Below, in pieces: positions 38,097-49,222 of a stretch of 64,000 nucleotides of DNA. The DNA is from Adiantum capillus-veneris (taxonomy: Eukaryota > Streptophyta > Polypodiopsida > Polypodiales > Pteridaceae). Numbering within the stretch: the stretch's first letter is position 1; each line of letters starts with the position of its first letter. The translations under genes and the position numbers were made by a program. Where the stretch lies: NCBI GenBank assembly GCA_014529385.2, contig CM043968.1, positions 24,866,513 through 24,930,512 of the forward strand. Direction: 5' to 3'. The notes below the pieces were generated by a model. The model was not told where the DNA came from, made no database searches, and worked only from the letters and a program-made list of their open reading frames with translations.

Positions 38097-38335
38097 AATT
38101 GGGGTCCAATAGGAATTAAGAAGAGAATTGTGGTCCAATAGCAATTGAGAAGAGAATTGGGGTCCAATAGCAATTGAGAAGAGAATTAGGGTGACCCAAT
38201 AGCAATTGAGAAGAGAATTAGGGCCCAATAGCAATTCAGAAGAGAGTTGGGGTCCAATAGGATTTGGGAAGAAAATTGGGGTCCAATAGGAATTGAGAAG
38301 AGAATTGGGGTCCAATAGGAATTGAGAAGAGAATA
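38097..38335 (+). repeat. 30-bp minisatellite of CCAAT boxes
   Basis: Eight head-to-tail units of GGTCCAATAGCAATTGAGAA followed by GAGAATTGGG, spaced about 30 bases. Each carries one CCAAT box (one unit CCCAAT). The array ends 13 bases before a TATA box. Confidence 0.92.
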
Positions 38336-38347
38336 CCCACCATTTTC

Positions 38348-38355
38348 TATATAAG
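38348..38355 (+). promoter_or_regulatory. TATA box below the CCAAT array
   Basis: CTATATAAGCACC. Its distance to the CCAAT array (40 bases from the last box) is normal for a plant core promoter. Confidence 0.65.
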
Positions 38356-38693
38356 CACCCTCTCTCCTTTGTAATTTAATACACATATTGCTAAGCTACT
38401 TGCATACTTGCCATGCTCAAGATTATGCTTAAGTAAATCAAGGTTTCCATTAAACCTTGCTCTTGCTCTCTTCCTCTCTTGAAGGCCAAACCCTTGTGGG
38501 TTTTGTGAAGAAGCTCCTCTCTCCTTGCTCTTCATCCTAAATCCCTTTCCTTCATCTTTGAGTCTCACATCTCTTCAAGAAGAACTTCAACCCCACTTCC
38601 CTCTTGGTTTGACGAGATAATATTCATTTATAGTAGGATTAATTAACCCATGTGTTTTAATACTAGGAAGGTTTATGTGCATCATTTGCGGTT

Positions 38694-39780
38694 TAAGCTT
38701 TAATGGTAACCTTGGAATTAGGGTTAAGTATTAATGGTAGTTATGCATCATAAAGTTAAGATTCAGAGGTAGATTTGCACTCGTAAACTAAGATTTAATG
38801 GTAACTTTGTACTTAGGTGTAAGCTTTAGTGACTACCTTGTATTTTAGGTTTAAGCTTTAATGGAAACCTCGCAATTAGAGTTAAGTGATAAGAGTATCT
38901 ATGCATCATAAAGTTAAGCTTCAAAGGTAGATTTGCACTCGTAAGCTAAGCTTTAATAGTAACTTTGCACTTAGGTGTAAGCTTTAGTGACTACCTTGTG
39001 TTTTAGGTTTATGCTTTAATGGAAACCTTGCAATTAGGGTTAAGTGATAAAAGTATCTATGCATCATAAAGTTAAGCTTCAAAGGTAGATTTGCACTCGT
39101 AAGCTAAGATTTAATGGTAACTTTGCACTTAGGTGTAAGCTTTAGTGACTACTTTGTATTTTTAGGTTGAAGCTTTAATGGAAATCTCGCAATTAGGGTT
39201 AAGTGTATCTATGCATCATAAAGTTAAGCTTCAAAGGTAGATTTGAACTCGTAAGCTAAGCTTTAATGGTAACTTTGCACTTAGGAGTAAGCTTTAGTGA
39301 CTACCTTTAATTTTTAGGTTTAAGCTTTAATAGAAACCTCGCAATTAGGGTTTAGTGATAAGAGTATCTATGCATCATGAAGTTAAGCTTCAAAGGTAGA
39401 TTTGCACTCGTAAGCTAAGATTTAATGTTAACTTTGCACTTAGGTGTAAGCTTTAGTGACTACCTTGTATTTTTATGTTTAAGCTTTAATGGAAACCTCG
39501 CAATTAGGGTTAAGTGATAAGAGTATGTATGCATCATTAAATTAAGGTTCAAAGGTAGATTTGCACTCATAAACTAAGCTTTAATGGTAACTTTGCACTT
39601 AGGTGTAAGCTTTAGTGACTACCTTGTATTTTTAGGTTTAAACTTTAATGGTAACCTCGCAATTAGAGTTAAGTGCTAAGAATATCTATGCATCATTAAG
39701 TTAAGCTTCAAAGGTAGGTTTGTACTCTTAAGCTAAGCTTTAATGGTAACTTTGCACTTAGTAAAAGTTTTGAAAGACAA
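38694..39780 (+). repeat. 158-bp higher-order satellite of five 32-bp monomers
   Basis: The landmark before CAATTAGGG recurs at 38713, 38871, 39029, 39188, 39340, 39499 and 39658, spacing 158, 158, 159, 152, 159 and 159. Each unit is five related monomers of 31-32 bases, mostly starting TAAGCTTTAATGG or a variant, so units are a higher-order repeat. The last copy decays after 39720. No coding. Confidence 0.93.
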
Positions 39781-39940
39781 GCTTGCAATTTAGGGTTTAG
39801 CTTCCATGGTGACCTTGTGTAATTAGGGTTAAGCTTCCATGGAAACCTTGTCTCATTAAAGAGAGAAAGGTTTAGTCTCATTATGGTAATCAAGCTTAGG
39901 GTTCGCATGTCTCTTTACGGTAGGAAGAATGTATGGTTAT

Positions 39941-40852
39941 TGTTTGCGGGTCGCCGCGACGGACGTCCTTAGCATAGCTCTCAAGCATCAACATATTTAT
40001 CAATACAAGGGAAGTGACTCGGATGAGGCATGGAAACTCACTAGGGTGTCATTCCTAATGAAGTGAACTCGAAGAGATGCAACTACTAACTCTACTAGCA
40101 AATCAAACGCATTACAGCCAAGTAATCTGCCTACATCCTCCTACACAACTCTCTAGTCATCATGCCCGTTTACCATGCAAATCATATCGGAATCGCACGA
40201 AACTTGAAGGGAAGCTACAAGGGATTATGAGGAACATATCCTATCACTGTCATAGCATTTTGGAGAGGTACAACGATTGCGATCGTTCATCCCAAAGTCA
40301 GCAAAAACAGCGAACAGGTGATCCTAATGGGTTGTTTTAGGGTCCCTAAAGCCCCTCCTAGGATCAAAACAACATAATACACGCATATAGACACTCAAAA
40401 CAGCGATTTAAGGCCTCAAACTCGTAGTTGAAAACCTACACCGAATCTTGAATGATTACACTTGAATGGAAGAGCAAGATGAGAGGAACACAATGCAATA
40501 AACAAATATGAATTTGGATTACCGTAGCCACAATGGCGAAGATTACAAGTTTGAACAAGAAGGAGCTCTCAAACATACACTATCTTCTCAGTTCTCCATC
40601 AAAAAGATTATTCTCCAACTTACCAAAAATGACCTTTATAGATTAGGTCTTTACAAAGGGCTTGTCCGGCCATAAGCTCATAAACATCTAACTGGATCTC
40701 TAATATACAATTGCTCCCATAGGAATAATCATACATCCTTTGAAAAATTCTCAGCTTAGAGATGCTTCCTTACAAAAGAATTTTACAATGGTTTCTCATA
40801 AAAATGTGATCCTTCTCTGGAAACGACCGCTTGTTGCTTCGTTCGCCAAACA
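39941..40852 (-). repeat. E3 3' LTR (912 bp)
   Basis: On the minus strand it starts TGTTTGGCGAACG after a polypurine tract and ends CCCGCAAACA, so the ends form an inverted pair TGTTTG/CAAACA. Near its end it shares GACGTCCGTCGCGGCG with the E4 LTR. It also holds one GATTGCGATCGTT motif related to the palindromes at 44.4-45.6 kb. Confidence 0.85.
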
Positions 40853-40866
40853 CTCCCCCCTTCCTT
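40853..40866 (-). promoter_or_regulatory. E3 polypurine tract
   Basis: Minus-strand AAGGAAGGGGGGAG abuts the LTR. It has the same 13-base core as E1 and E2. Confidence 0.88.
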
Positions 40867-40890
40867 ATCCTTGCATGCCCTCGTGCATGT

Positions 40891-43800
40891 TCAGTGCTTT
40901 GGCCGTCGATGTGGCTCCAATGAAGCAAGTGTCGCTGAAAAACTTCTCGTTCGCAGGACAACTTCTAGGGCTTCTTGATGTTGTCTGAATGGATTTTCAG
41001 ATAACGTGTGTTGGTATACTACGTACCTTGCCTTGAGGTCCTTCGCCATAGGATGGAAAATCCTTGAGTCAATTTCGAAGAATCCGGTGACGAAGGCCTC
41101 TTCAAATGTCTGCAAGTAGTGTGATGGTAGGTACATTAGCCTGGAGTACATGGCCATCAAGATGTGTCGTGGCAGGGAATCCTGTAGATTCCAGCAGATG
41201 CCTCTGTGTCCTTCCAAGAATAGATTCCACGGATGATCGTCACCTTCAGTGTCTTTAAACACTTGGATGCAGGTGACGATCATCCGGGCTATCTTTACTA
41301 ACATTTGGCACGCCAAGTCAGGGACATCCCGCAGCAATGTGACTGTCGAATTCAGTGTGCTGACCATGTAGGCCACCATAGGGGGTTGCTGCGCTATCAA
41401 AACCGGGTAATTTAGCTTTTGTTGCCTTGACCCCTTCTATGTGGCGAAGTCTTTCCAAGTGCGTCTTGGAGGGACTGGGCTGAATGTAGGATCTATTTGT
41501 ATATGTTGAGGAGCGTTGTGGTAATTCGTTAGATCCTGTGGCCTTTTGTCCAACCACTTCTGCCTCCACTTGGGGTGGTCATCGACAAGAATTTGAGCTT
41601 CTTCCGCTGTTAGTGCAATGCCTTCGTAACCCCCATCTTTGTTTCGTGGCAAGGCTGGCTGCATCTTTTCTTTCCACAAAATTGCTTCATGGCATAACAG
41701 AGGAAACGGGAGGTACTCATGGCCAAATCCTTCCACCTGCTCTTCTGGTTGTAAGTATGCCAGGGCTGCTGACTCCAGTATCTTCTTTTCATAGAGCATG
41801 TACTCCTTTGCTGGCCCCTCTGGCATGTCCTGAATGCTCTCATTGAGCTCATCTCTTATATCCAGATCAGGCCCTTCAAATTCATGCTCCTTTTGCCCTT
41901 GGTGTGATGTTCCAGGCAAATCTGGAATTTGTTGTCCGGGCAGCAGTTGTGGTCAGGTCTAGGCTTTGTCTGCTTTAATCTGTTGTTGAAAAAGTAGATC
42001 TTCTTTCTCTTATAGCAGCGTGTCACCGATCTGCTTCTGAATCTGTTCGGCGCTGGCTTGAGCTAGTTGCTGCTCCATTTCCTTTAGCTTTAGCTCATTT
42101 GCCGCCGTTTGGGCCACCATCCTTGATACGAGCAGCTTTCTTTGAAGCTTTTCTTGCTCTAGCTCTATTTTTAGTGCCGCTATAGTGTTCATTGCGGTGG
42201 CATTGTCAGATGTGGAGACCAATGCCCCCGCAGGTTCCTGATTCGCCATCAAAGTTGTCAGAGTGCCAGTATTGTAGGAACTGCTAAGCCTCTGAAATCT
42301 TGCGCTCTCGTAGGCAAGCTGCTCCGTTGCTTTCTGTACTTTTGTCGTCACTTCTTGGCACTCCTTTTCTTTGGCGGTCAAGTCTGTCCTGACGTCCACC
42401 GAGTCCTTGATCAGAGACTGAGCCTGTTGTCGCACAAGGTCTCTCTCCTCCGTTATGCGTTCCAGTTGTGCCCTTAGGCTTTCTAACTCCTCTTGCCCAG
42501 ATGCTTGCTTTTGTTGGGCCTCCTGTACCTGCCTTTCCTTTTCACTTAGCACCACGTGATGACACTGGAATTGCCATTCCAATTCCCTTAGAGTTTTTTT
42601 GTAATCAAAACGAGCCACTGCCTGGCAGGCTTCGTGGTATCCGAATGCTTCTGTAGGAGGTATAAACTCCTTTTGAGAGGTTGAAGGGGGAGGAGTTGGC
42701 TGTTTTTTGTCGAGAAGGGGGAGGAGGAGGAGATTTTGGCGAGGGAGGCAGCGATTTGGGCGAGGGAGGAGGTGATTTGGGCGAGGGAGGAGGTGGGCTT
42801 GATTCTTGTTGTACATGCCTCTTTTTTGAAGTCTCTTCCCCTTGTTGCGAAGCAGATGATTTCACTTTTCTTTTCTTTAAAATTATGATGATTCTTTGGC
42901 GGGTGAGATCCGCCGCCCGTCGCGCTTCCAGATTCCTTTTTCTTTGGATCTTCTTTAATTGCTCTGCCTGGTTTGTTTCATCAGCAGCGTCTTTCTCTTT
43001 CGTTCCTTCAGTGGACTGCGAAGAGATGTCCACTTCCGCAGCCTTTTGCTCTGCTTCTAACCTTTGCTTCTCCGAGCGTATGCGAGTTTCATTATCTATT
43101 CTTTCTTGCCTCTCCCTTTCGAATCTTCTTTTTTGTGCCTGTTGTGTTGCAGCCTCTCTAGCCTGTCTGTCAGCCCTTAACTTTGTTCTTCTTTCCTCGA
43201 CTCTTTTTTGAGCTTCCGCATATGATTTTTTCAAGTCCGATTGAGGTACTGCACTTCTCTCCCCTCTTTTCCTCTCGAGCGGCTTTGTGGAGTCTTCCTC
43301 CTCGCTTTCTTCAAACTCTGACGGCCCTTTGTCTTTCGATTCTTGAGATTTTGCTTCATCATCTGTCTCTGTTTTTTCTTCATCACTCGAGCTTTTGTTG
43401 GTGGCCTTTGCTGAGCGCGATGATGTCGCGCCAGTGGTCGTCCTTACAGAATGAGCAACTAGCTTGGATTTCTGGATCAGGGCCGTTTGAGAGCTGGCAG
43501 CTGGAAAATCTTCGATCATTCCCAATGCTTGGTATGCTATTCTGGTTAGCTTTGGCCCTGCGTTCATGCAGCTTTAATTTTTTGCCGAGCTTTTCAAATT
43601 TTCTTTAATCAGGTTTTCCAGAATGTAAGAACCGTAGTCGCAGCGATGGTTCTATTTTCGGCCGTCGCTAGAGCCATGACCACGGCAATGTGCAGGATTG
43701 GCTCGGTGTAGCGAGGAGGCTTTTGTACTCTGAAATGCTGAGAGATCAATCTCATCGGCAATTCGAGCTCTCCGTATATCATGTCACTGTATTTGTATTT

Positions 43801-44280
43801 GTTTCTCTTTGCTTTGACGAATGCCTTCTCATTGTCCAGTGACTTTGTCTTCGCCAGCAAATCGTGTTTCCCTGGGAGGAAATGCAAAGCTTCATTGATG
43901 ATTTCCTTCGTGATCTTTACTTTCACCTTCGATCCATCCTTGTCTGTGAGCAATGCCTGCCGATCATATAGTATCGAGCTCATGAGCTCATGGGCCCTCA
44001 TGTAATCTGTTCCCCATGGCTGTAATCTGAAAAACTGCTCCAAGTGTACTGCTCGCACTGCCTCTATTACTTCCGGCCTTCGGTGGAGGTTCCATATCTC
44101 TCGTGGCATGATAGTTGTCTTTACCAAGTCACCATCCGCATCCTTAAACTTTGAGATGAATATGTGGGCAGGGATTTGAGCGAGTATTTCATCAGAGATG
44201 TGAGCCTTTTCATTTGTAGCGAGCTCCTCTACTTCATATGGTGCTGCTGTCCACTGCCTTTCTTTCTTTTGGCGAGGCAT
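40891..44280 (-). pseudogene. E3 long coiled-coil ORF of unknown family
   Basis: A roughly 1,100-residue minus-strand protein in several frames. It starts MPRQKKERQWTAAPYEVEEL at 44280. The N-terminal part (to 43609) has motifs ILYDRQALLTDKDGSKV, IINEALHFLPGKHDLL and YGELELPMRLISQHF, similar in style to the plant-transposon domain found in ORFs of Athila/Tat elements (from memory, unverified). A frameshift near 43650 and a stop near 43571 follow. Next come a very charged coiled coil (43567-42800), a Pro-rich SPKSPPP stretch, another shift near 42700, a second coiled coil ending at 42010, and a globular C-terminal part (41919-40891; LLRDVPDLACQMLVKIARMI, WNLQDSLPRHILMAMYSRLM). It ends 25 bases before the polypurine tract. 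There is no RT or integrase, so it is either the third ORF of a large element or a non-autonomous element's only gene. Confidence 0.6.
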
Positions 44281-46349
44281 TTTGTGTCAGGAGAATCACA
44301 AGCTGTCAGGATTTTCCCTTCGCAATCAATCACATTTAGACTTTTAGCAAAAAACAGTTCAAAAGTTAAAACTAATCATAACTTGAACAAATTTCATCCA
44401 TTCTTGTCCATATTTCACCAGTGGGACTAGAAAGACTAGAGCTATGACTGATAAAAATCTGAGCCAATTCTGGAGCTGAGGTACACCGATTGCGATCGTA
44501 GTACATAGGCCAAAATTAGATTTGATCACATGAGTGGGTTGCTGATAGTTGGAGGGTCATTTTGGTCCACTCTGAGTTTCATTTGAACCACTTTTGAGTT
44601 TACAGGTCCCAATTCTGGGTTACAAGGGAGTTTTGGACTAGACTCTAACTTTTTATGAGTTTTTGATGTCCAAATGGCTTGAAACTTGGTTGGTGACCTG
44701 AACAAGATGTATACAAGGGATCTGATAGGTTTTTGTCCAAATCTGGTGCTGAGGTACACCGATCGAGATCGGTGTTCTGGGCCTTTTTTGGGTGAAAACT
44801 AGATGGTCATGAACCCCTATTCCTGCCTAGCCCACTGATGATTTATTTCCAAGTTTGGACTTAAAATGAACAAATTAGAGCAATTCTTCACTGTTTGACC
44901 ATATTTTACTAAGTCTAACCATATTGGGTATTCCTGATGAAATTTGGTTGGATCCTGGAGTTAGTTGAAGTTAGTTTTAGAGCTCCCACTGCTTCCATGA
45001 GGTTCTGCTACCATCAACCTACTTCATTGTCTGATTTTGACCTTATCAGGCACTTTGTACCCTGTCTTAGGAGGTTTTCCAGATTTGTGCATTTTTCAGG
45101 CATTTCTGGATATCCATGAGATGCTTGAATATCCCTCAGTGACCTTTTGGTTTTTGGCATTGGCTCGGCTCCAATTCCATGTTGGTGTGATCATTCGAGA
45201 CTGAAATGACTATATCTGTACTTGTAGGAGATTCTGAGATCCATTCGAGGTTTTCTACAACTGTTCTGACCCTTAGTCGGTCAAGTGTACCTTTCAGACC
45301 ATCCATCATTATTTTCAACCAGATTTTGGTAGTTGTAGGTCAAATTTTCCCTTTTCTGTTGTGTTTGACAAATTAGGCCCATTCCATGAGCAAAATTTGT
45401 GCATTTTTCTTGAAAATTCAAGAGAGTGTACTTCTAATGGAGTTCCTAGCCTGGGCCTGATCAAAAGTTTCAAAACCTGCATCTGGGGGCATCGATCGCG
45501 ATCGTACCATGGAGGCCAAAATTGATGTTGACACCAGCATTGTAGGCGAGGCTGAGGGGAGGTGTTTTGCATGTTCTGTCCCAGTTTTTGTCAGCAGTGA
45601 GGTACACCGATCGCGATCGGTGTACCACCACCAAATTGTGATTTGACCATATGGCTTTGTTCCTGACCTTGTGGGGAGCACATTGATGTGTTCTGTGCCT
45701 GAAAAAAGTTTTGTTTGGATGCCTCTAAGGTCCCTTGACCTCTTTGACCCGTTGGCCTACCTGGCCTATATCTTCCCGAGATTTTCGTGACACAGGGCTG
45801 ATTTTCCTCACCTTTGATCCCGATATAATCTGCATACCATCTGTGGGTCGAACCGCTTATCATTCCGGCGTCGTATGACCATTTGATGCGATTTTGGCGA
45901 AATGTAGTCATGATTATTAAGGCTGAAATTCGACATCTTCCGATTAGCTTCATATCTTCCATGCTTGATAACCTTATCATGATACTTCGACGTTTGCTTC
46001 CAGAACTTGATTCCGACGCTTGTCAGTGAGATTTTTTAATTTTTGATGTTTTATTAACGAAAATCAAATATAATAAATTGAAAATACTTATTAACTGGCA
46101 AAAATTAGCCAAAATTATTATACTCACCCCTAAGAATATATTTTCTCTAGAAGCATCCCAATGCTCCGGATTTTGTCATTACAGCTCATTATTATGCTGG
46201 TCGGATGATACAAAAACGCTAAAATTGCCAGGTTTTGATCGAATATGTTCGAAACTGAACTCTTAAATAATGAAAAAACACACACATTATGTACATATAT
46301 ACATGTTGGACCCCTTAATGGCCCTAACTGTTGCTAGATTCATCAATTA
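44281..46349. other. Non-coding region with GATCGCGATC palindromes
   Basis: No credible ORF. Four copies of a motif built on GGTACACCGATCG and its inverse lie at 44480-44500, 44754-44776, 45491-45507 and 45601-45626. The last is a perfect 26-bp palindrome. The preceding bases are also similar (CTGGTGCTGAGGTACACC). The region lies between two polypurine tracts on the minus strand. Confidence 0.7.
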
Positions 46350-46363
46350 CTCCCCCCTTCCTT
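46350..46363 (-). promoter_or_regulatory. Polypurine tract after E2 pol
   Basis: Minus-strand AAGGAAGGGGGGAG, followed by TAATTGATG, not the TG that normally begins an LTR. It is either a decayed LTR junction or an internal polypurine tract. Confidence 0.7.
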
Positions 46364-46909
46364 GTCTGAGTCATCCCGGACGAAGGTTGGGTGCATGTGC
46401 ATGTGCATGTGCATGGGTTTTGGAATCTGTGTCTATGCAGGGCCGTGTAATGTGGCCCTATTTTGATGTTTGAGACAATGCGTTGGGTAACAATGTGCTG
46501 TGCAAGATGCGGGAACTGAATGTAGTTTTCAGTGGCTTTTGATGGCGAGGGTAGCTGTTTATGGAACAGAAGAGCTTGCAGTCGAATTTCTCTTTCCTTG
46601 ATTGTGGGTGTTGTGATGGTAACTATTTTTGGAACCCATCTGTATGCGGTTTGTTGCATATTTACAGATTCTGCTTTAGTTTTCACAGGTTTCTAGTGCC
46701 ATTTGGAAGTTCAAGCTTCTTGTTTTGAGTTTTGGGTTTGCTTTCGAGCTCTGTCGCCGAATCTTTAGTTTTCTCCAGTTTTGGTTGCCATTTCCACTTT
46801 GGAGTAACTTCTGAAGGTCTTTGAGATGATGTTGCTGCCGTCTGGAGTTTGTCCTTAGGTAGCCCATATCTTGCTCGGTTTGTTGGTCAGTAATCTTTTC
46901 TTTATCCAT
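46364..46909 (-). pseudogene. E2 3'-terminal coding remnant
   Basis: Two overlapping minus frames (46909-46676, Gln/Lys-rich; 46686-46324, ending HRHRFQNPCTCTCTCTQPSS) continue E2 coding after the protease with frameshifts. No motif recognised. It contains a (GTGCAT)n-like short repeat at 46393-46412. Confidence 0.5.
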
Positions 46910-47396
46910 ACTTTCCGAATAACCTTTTGTGGTGTATTTGGCTGATTAGCCGGTTGGTTTTTGTCGATGGGGATGCTCGGCCACGAGTGATCTGTTTTGG
47001 CAAATGGAGTCATGTATACGTTAGAGTCGTGTGTGTACCTTAACGCATGTTCTGACCATTCAGTGACTGCATTGTACGTTCTCATCCATGGAACTCCCAA
47101 GCATATTGATTCTTTGATTTCTCCGTCTTTCATTATACGAAAAATTGATGAGGACAACTATTTCCATCAAGATTGATTAGTAAGTTTACTATCCCCAATG
47201 TTGGTATTGTTGCACCATTTGCTGCTTGTAGATCACGTGTGGATTGCACGAGAGGTTCATCTGTAAGCATCCTGTAATAAGTGGAGAAGTTGACCGCATT
47301 GACTCTTGCTCTTGTGTCAATCAATGCTCGTTGATATCTGCCATGCGGGAGTCTGACATTGATACGAACATCGATTCTTGTTTTCCATTGCTCCAT
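46855..47396 (-). pseudogene. E2 retropepsin-like domain downstream of integrase
   Basis: Minus frame from 47396: RIDVRINVRLPHGRYQRALI, then DTRARVNAVN, where the active-site triad DTG reads DTR (a G-to-A type change). Then LQAANGATIPTLGIVNLLIN, with a stop near 47133. The next frame continues from about 47140 with ESICLGVPWMRTYNAV, the retropepsin C-terminal signature (LGxPW). The spacing and both signatures fit a full aspartic protease fold. It follows the integrase C-terminus through a Lys/Gln-rich linker with a -1 shift near 47400. In typical Ty3/gypsy elements the protease lies upstream of RT, so this position is abnormal. Confidence 0.75.
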
Positions 47397-49204
47397 CAGT
47401 TTGAATTATAGACAAGGGAATTTGAGCCGTATCTGCTAGTTGAGGAAGTCTTTGTTGTTGTAAGGTTTGTTTTTGCTTTAAAATCCTGACTTTGGCCTCC
47501 TTCTGCGCTTGAGCTTTTGTTTCCTTTGCTTTGTTCTTGCGCTCCTTCGCAACGTGTATTTGGGCAAGCATCTTTGTGGTGAGTGGTATGTTGTATTTCT
47601 TTAGTCTGCAACCACTAATCCAGTTAGGCATTTCCTCTCCCTCTAATGTCGCAAGTTTAATGGCACTGCTAGATGATATGTCATGAATCACGTAGGGTCC
47701 ATTTCCTCGCTTTTTGAGTTTCCGGGAATGTTGTTTCAGGGTATACATTAAGACATAATCCCCAGTAGCAAATTCCTTGTTGATAACATGTTGATCAAAG
47801 AATGATTTCATGTTTTGTTTTTGCACATAGATTGATGCAACGGCTCTCAATATAGTTTCATCCAGTTTTTCCAGGACATCCACCTGATTGGATAATTCAT
47901 GGCTAGTCTATTCTAATTCTTTAGCGACTCGGAGCGTGGGGATAAGGAATTCAAGTGGTAAAATTGCTTGAATTCCATAAACCATGTTGAACGGAGTCGT
48001 TTCGATTGAAGTTTTGTAAGCTACTCTATATGCCCATAAGGCTGAATGCAGCTTCTGATCCCAGTCAGCTCTCGATTCTCCAACAAATTTTGGTGAGAAT
48101 TATCACCAAAATCTTATTCGTACTTTCGGCTTTGCCGTTCGCTTGTGGGTGATAAGGAGTGGATTTCCTGTGAATTACCATGAATTCATCCAATAGGAAT
48201 TCGATCACCTCATTGATGAAGTGAGTTCCTCTATCACTCACTAGCTCAATTGGTAAGCCATATCTGGTGAAAATGTTCTCATACAAAAATTTTGCTCTCG
48301 TTTTTGCATCATTTTTGGTTGTTGCTTTAGCTTCCACCCATTTTGTTAGATAATATGTTGCCACAATAATGTATTGAGCGTGCGTTTTATATCCCGGAGG
48401 CGCTATCTGTCCTACAAAATCTATTCCCCATTTCGTAAACGCTCTTGCCCTCATCATTGGCCTTAAGGGCATATCATCTCGTGCTCTAGGAATTTTTGTT
48501 TTCTGGCAATCGTCACATCGTTTCACAAACTCTTCAGCGTCCATGAATAGTGTAGGCCACCATATCCCTGCAATATGAATTGCTTTGGCCATTTTGTCAG
48601 CCGAGAAATCTCCACTAGCTTGTCCACCGTGTGCTTGCTCTAAGATAGGAATGTATTCCTCTTCAGTCGTGCGCATTCTCAATTGATTGTCTTTTTCCCT
48701 CTTCTAAAGAGTGTCCTCAATCAGTACATAGTTTTCTGCCTCTTTCATGATCGTTTTGATTCGTGATCTACTCATCCCCTCAGGCAGTATCCTGGTGGTG
48801 AGGTATTCAACAATGTAGTTACTCCATCGAGGTGTGACAAATAATTTGAATAGAGTCGTGTGCTCTAATGGATTTTGAAGCGTGCATTTAACGCAAGATT
48901 TGACATGCATATGAACACTATGTCGCATTTTTGGCCAATACACACCCATTCTCATCAATCTCTGATACATCTGTGCATATCCATTGTGAATCCCCGTTGT
49001 TTGTACATGAGCTTGGTTTAGGTACAATTTCCGTTCACTCGATTCAACACAAAGCCTAAGGATTTGATCCGATCCCTGTTTGTATAGCCTGCCCGCCAAC
49101 ATTACCAATGATCTGGATGTTGCAATGGTAGATGGTTGTCTTGTCATATTCAATGACCCGATAGTCAGCAAAGGAATTACATCCTCGCTCCATCTTGGAA
49201 CCAT
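47317..49204 (-). pseudogene. E2 integrase with two tandem zinc-binding modules
   Basis: Module 1 (frame 49204-48704): H-x6-H-x30-C-x2-C, from AHVQTTGIH to CVKC. After a linker and stop TAG near 48704, module 2 (frame 48682-48065): H-x6-D-x30-C-x2-C, from AHGGQASGD to CDDC, with a His-to-Asp change. Each is preceded by a LYK or L*K plus LR motif, so the duplicated unit is larger than the zinc site. The catalytic core follows: Asp in KWGIDFVG, Asp in ELVSDRGTHF and Glu in NGKAESTN, with 35 residues between the last two, so DD35E is intact. A gap near 48060-47890 breaks the core from the C-terminal part (KQHSRKLKKRGNGPYVIHDI, the GPY/F motif). The integrase inserts element DNA into the chromosome. 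Confidence 0.85.
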
Positions 49205-49222
49205 TTCTATGTTGAAAAGATA

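Larger units (their letters stand above)
37798..38640 (+). repeat. E6 3' LTR, approximate right end
   Basis: It starts TGTAAGGTCCCTCCC right after a G-rich tract (TTGTTGGGGGG). A CCAAT-box array and a TATA box lie inside, as expected for U3. No second LTR is in the window, so the right end is only placed before the satellite. Confidence 0.55.

Noticed and set aside
42681-43608. Plus-strand ORFs opposite the E3 coiled-coil region
   Set aside because: They are antisense shadows of the charged minus-strand frame, rich in Phe/Leu/Ser as expected from reversed Glu/Lys codons.
46308-46349. TGTTGG at 46306 as the start of a plus-strand LTR
   Set aside because: There is no polypurine tract before it and no partner copy. 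The adjacent tract is on the minus strand.
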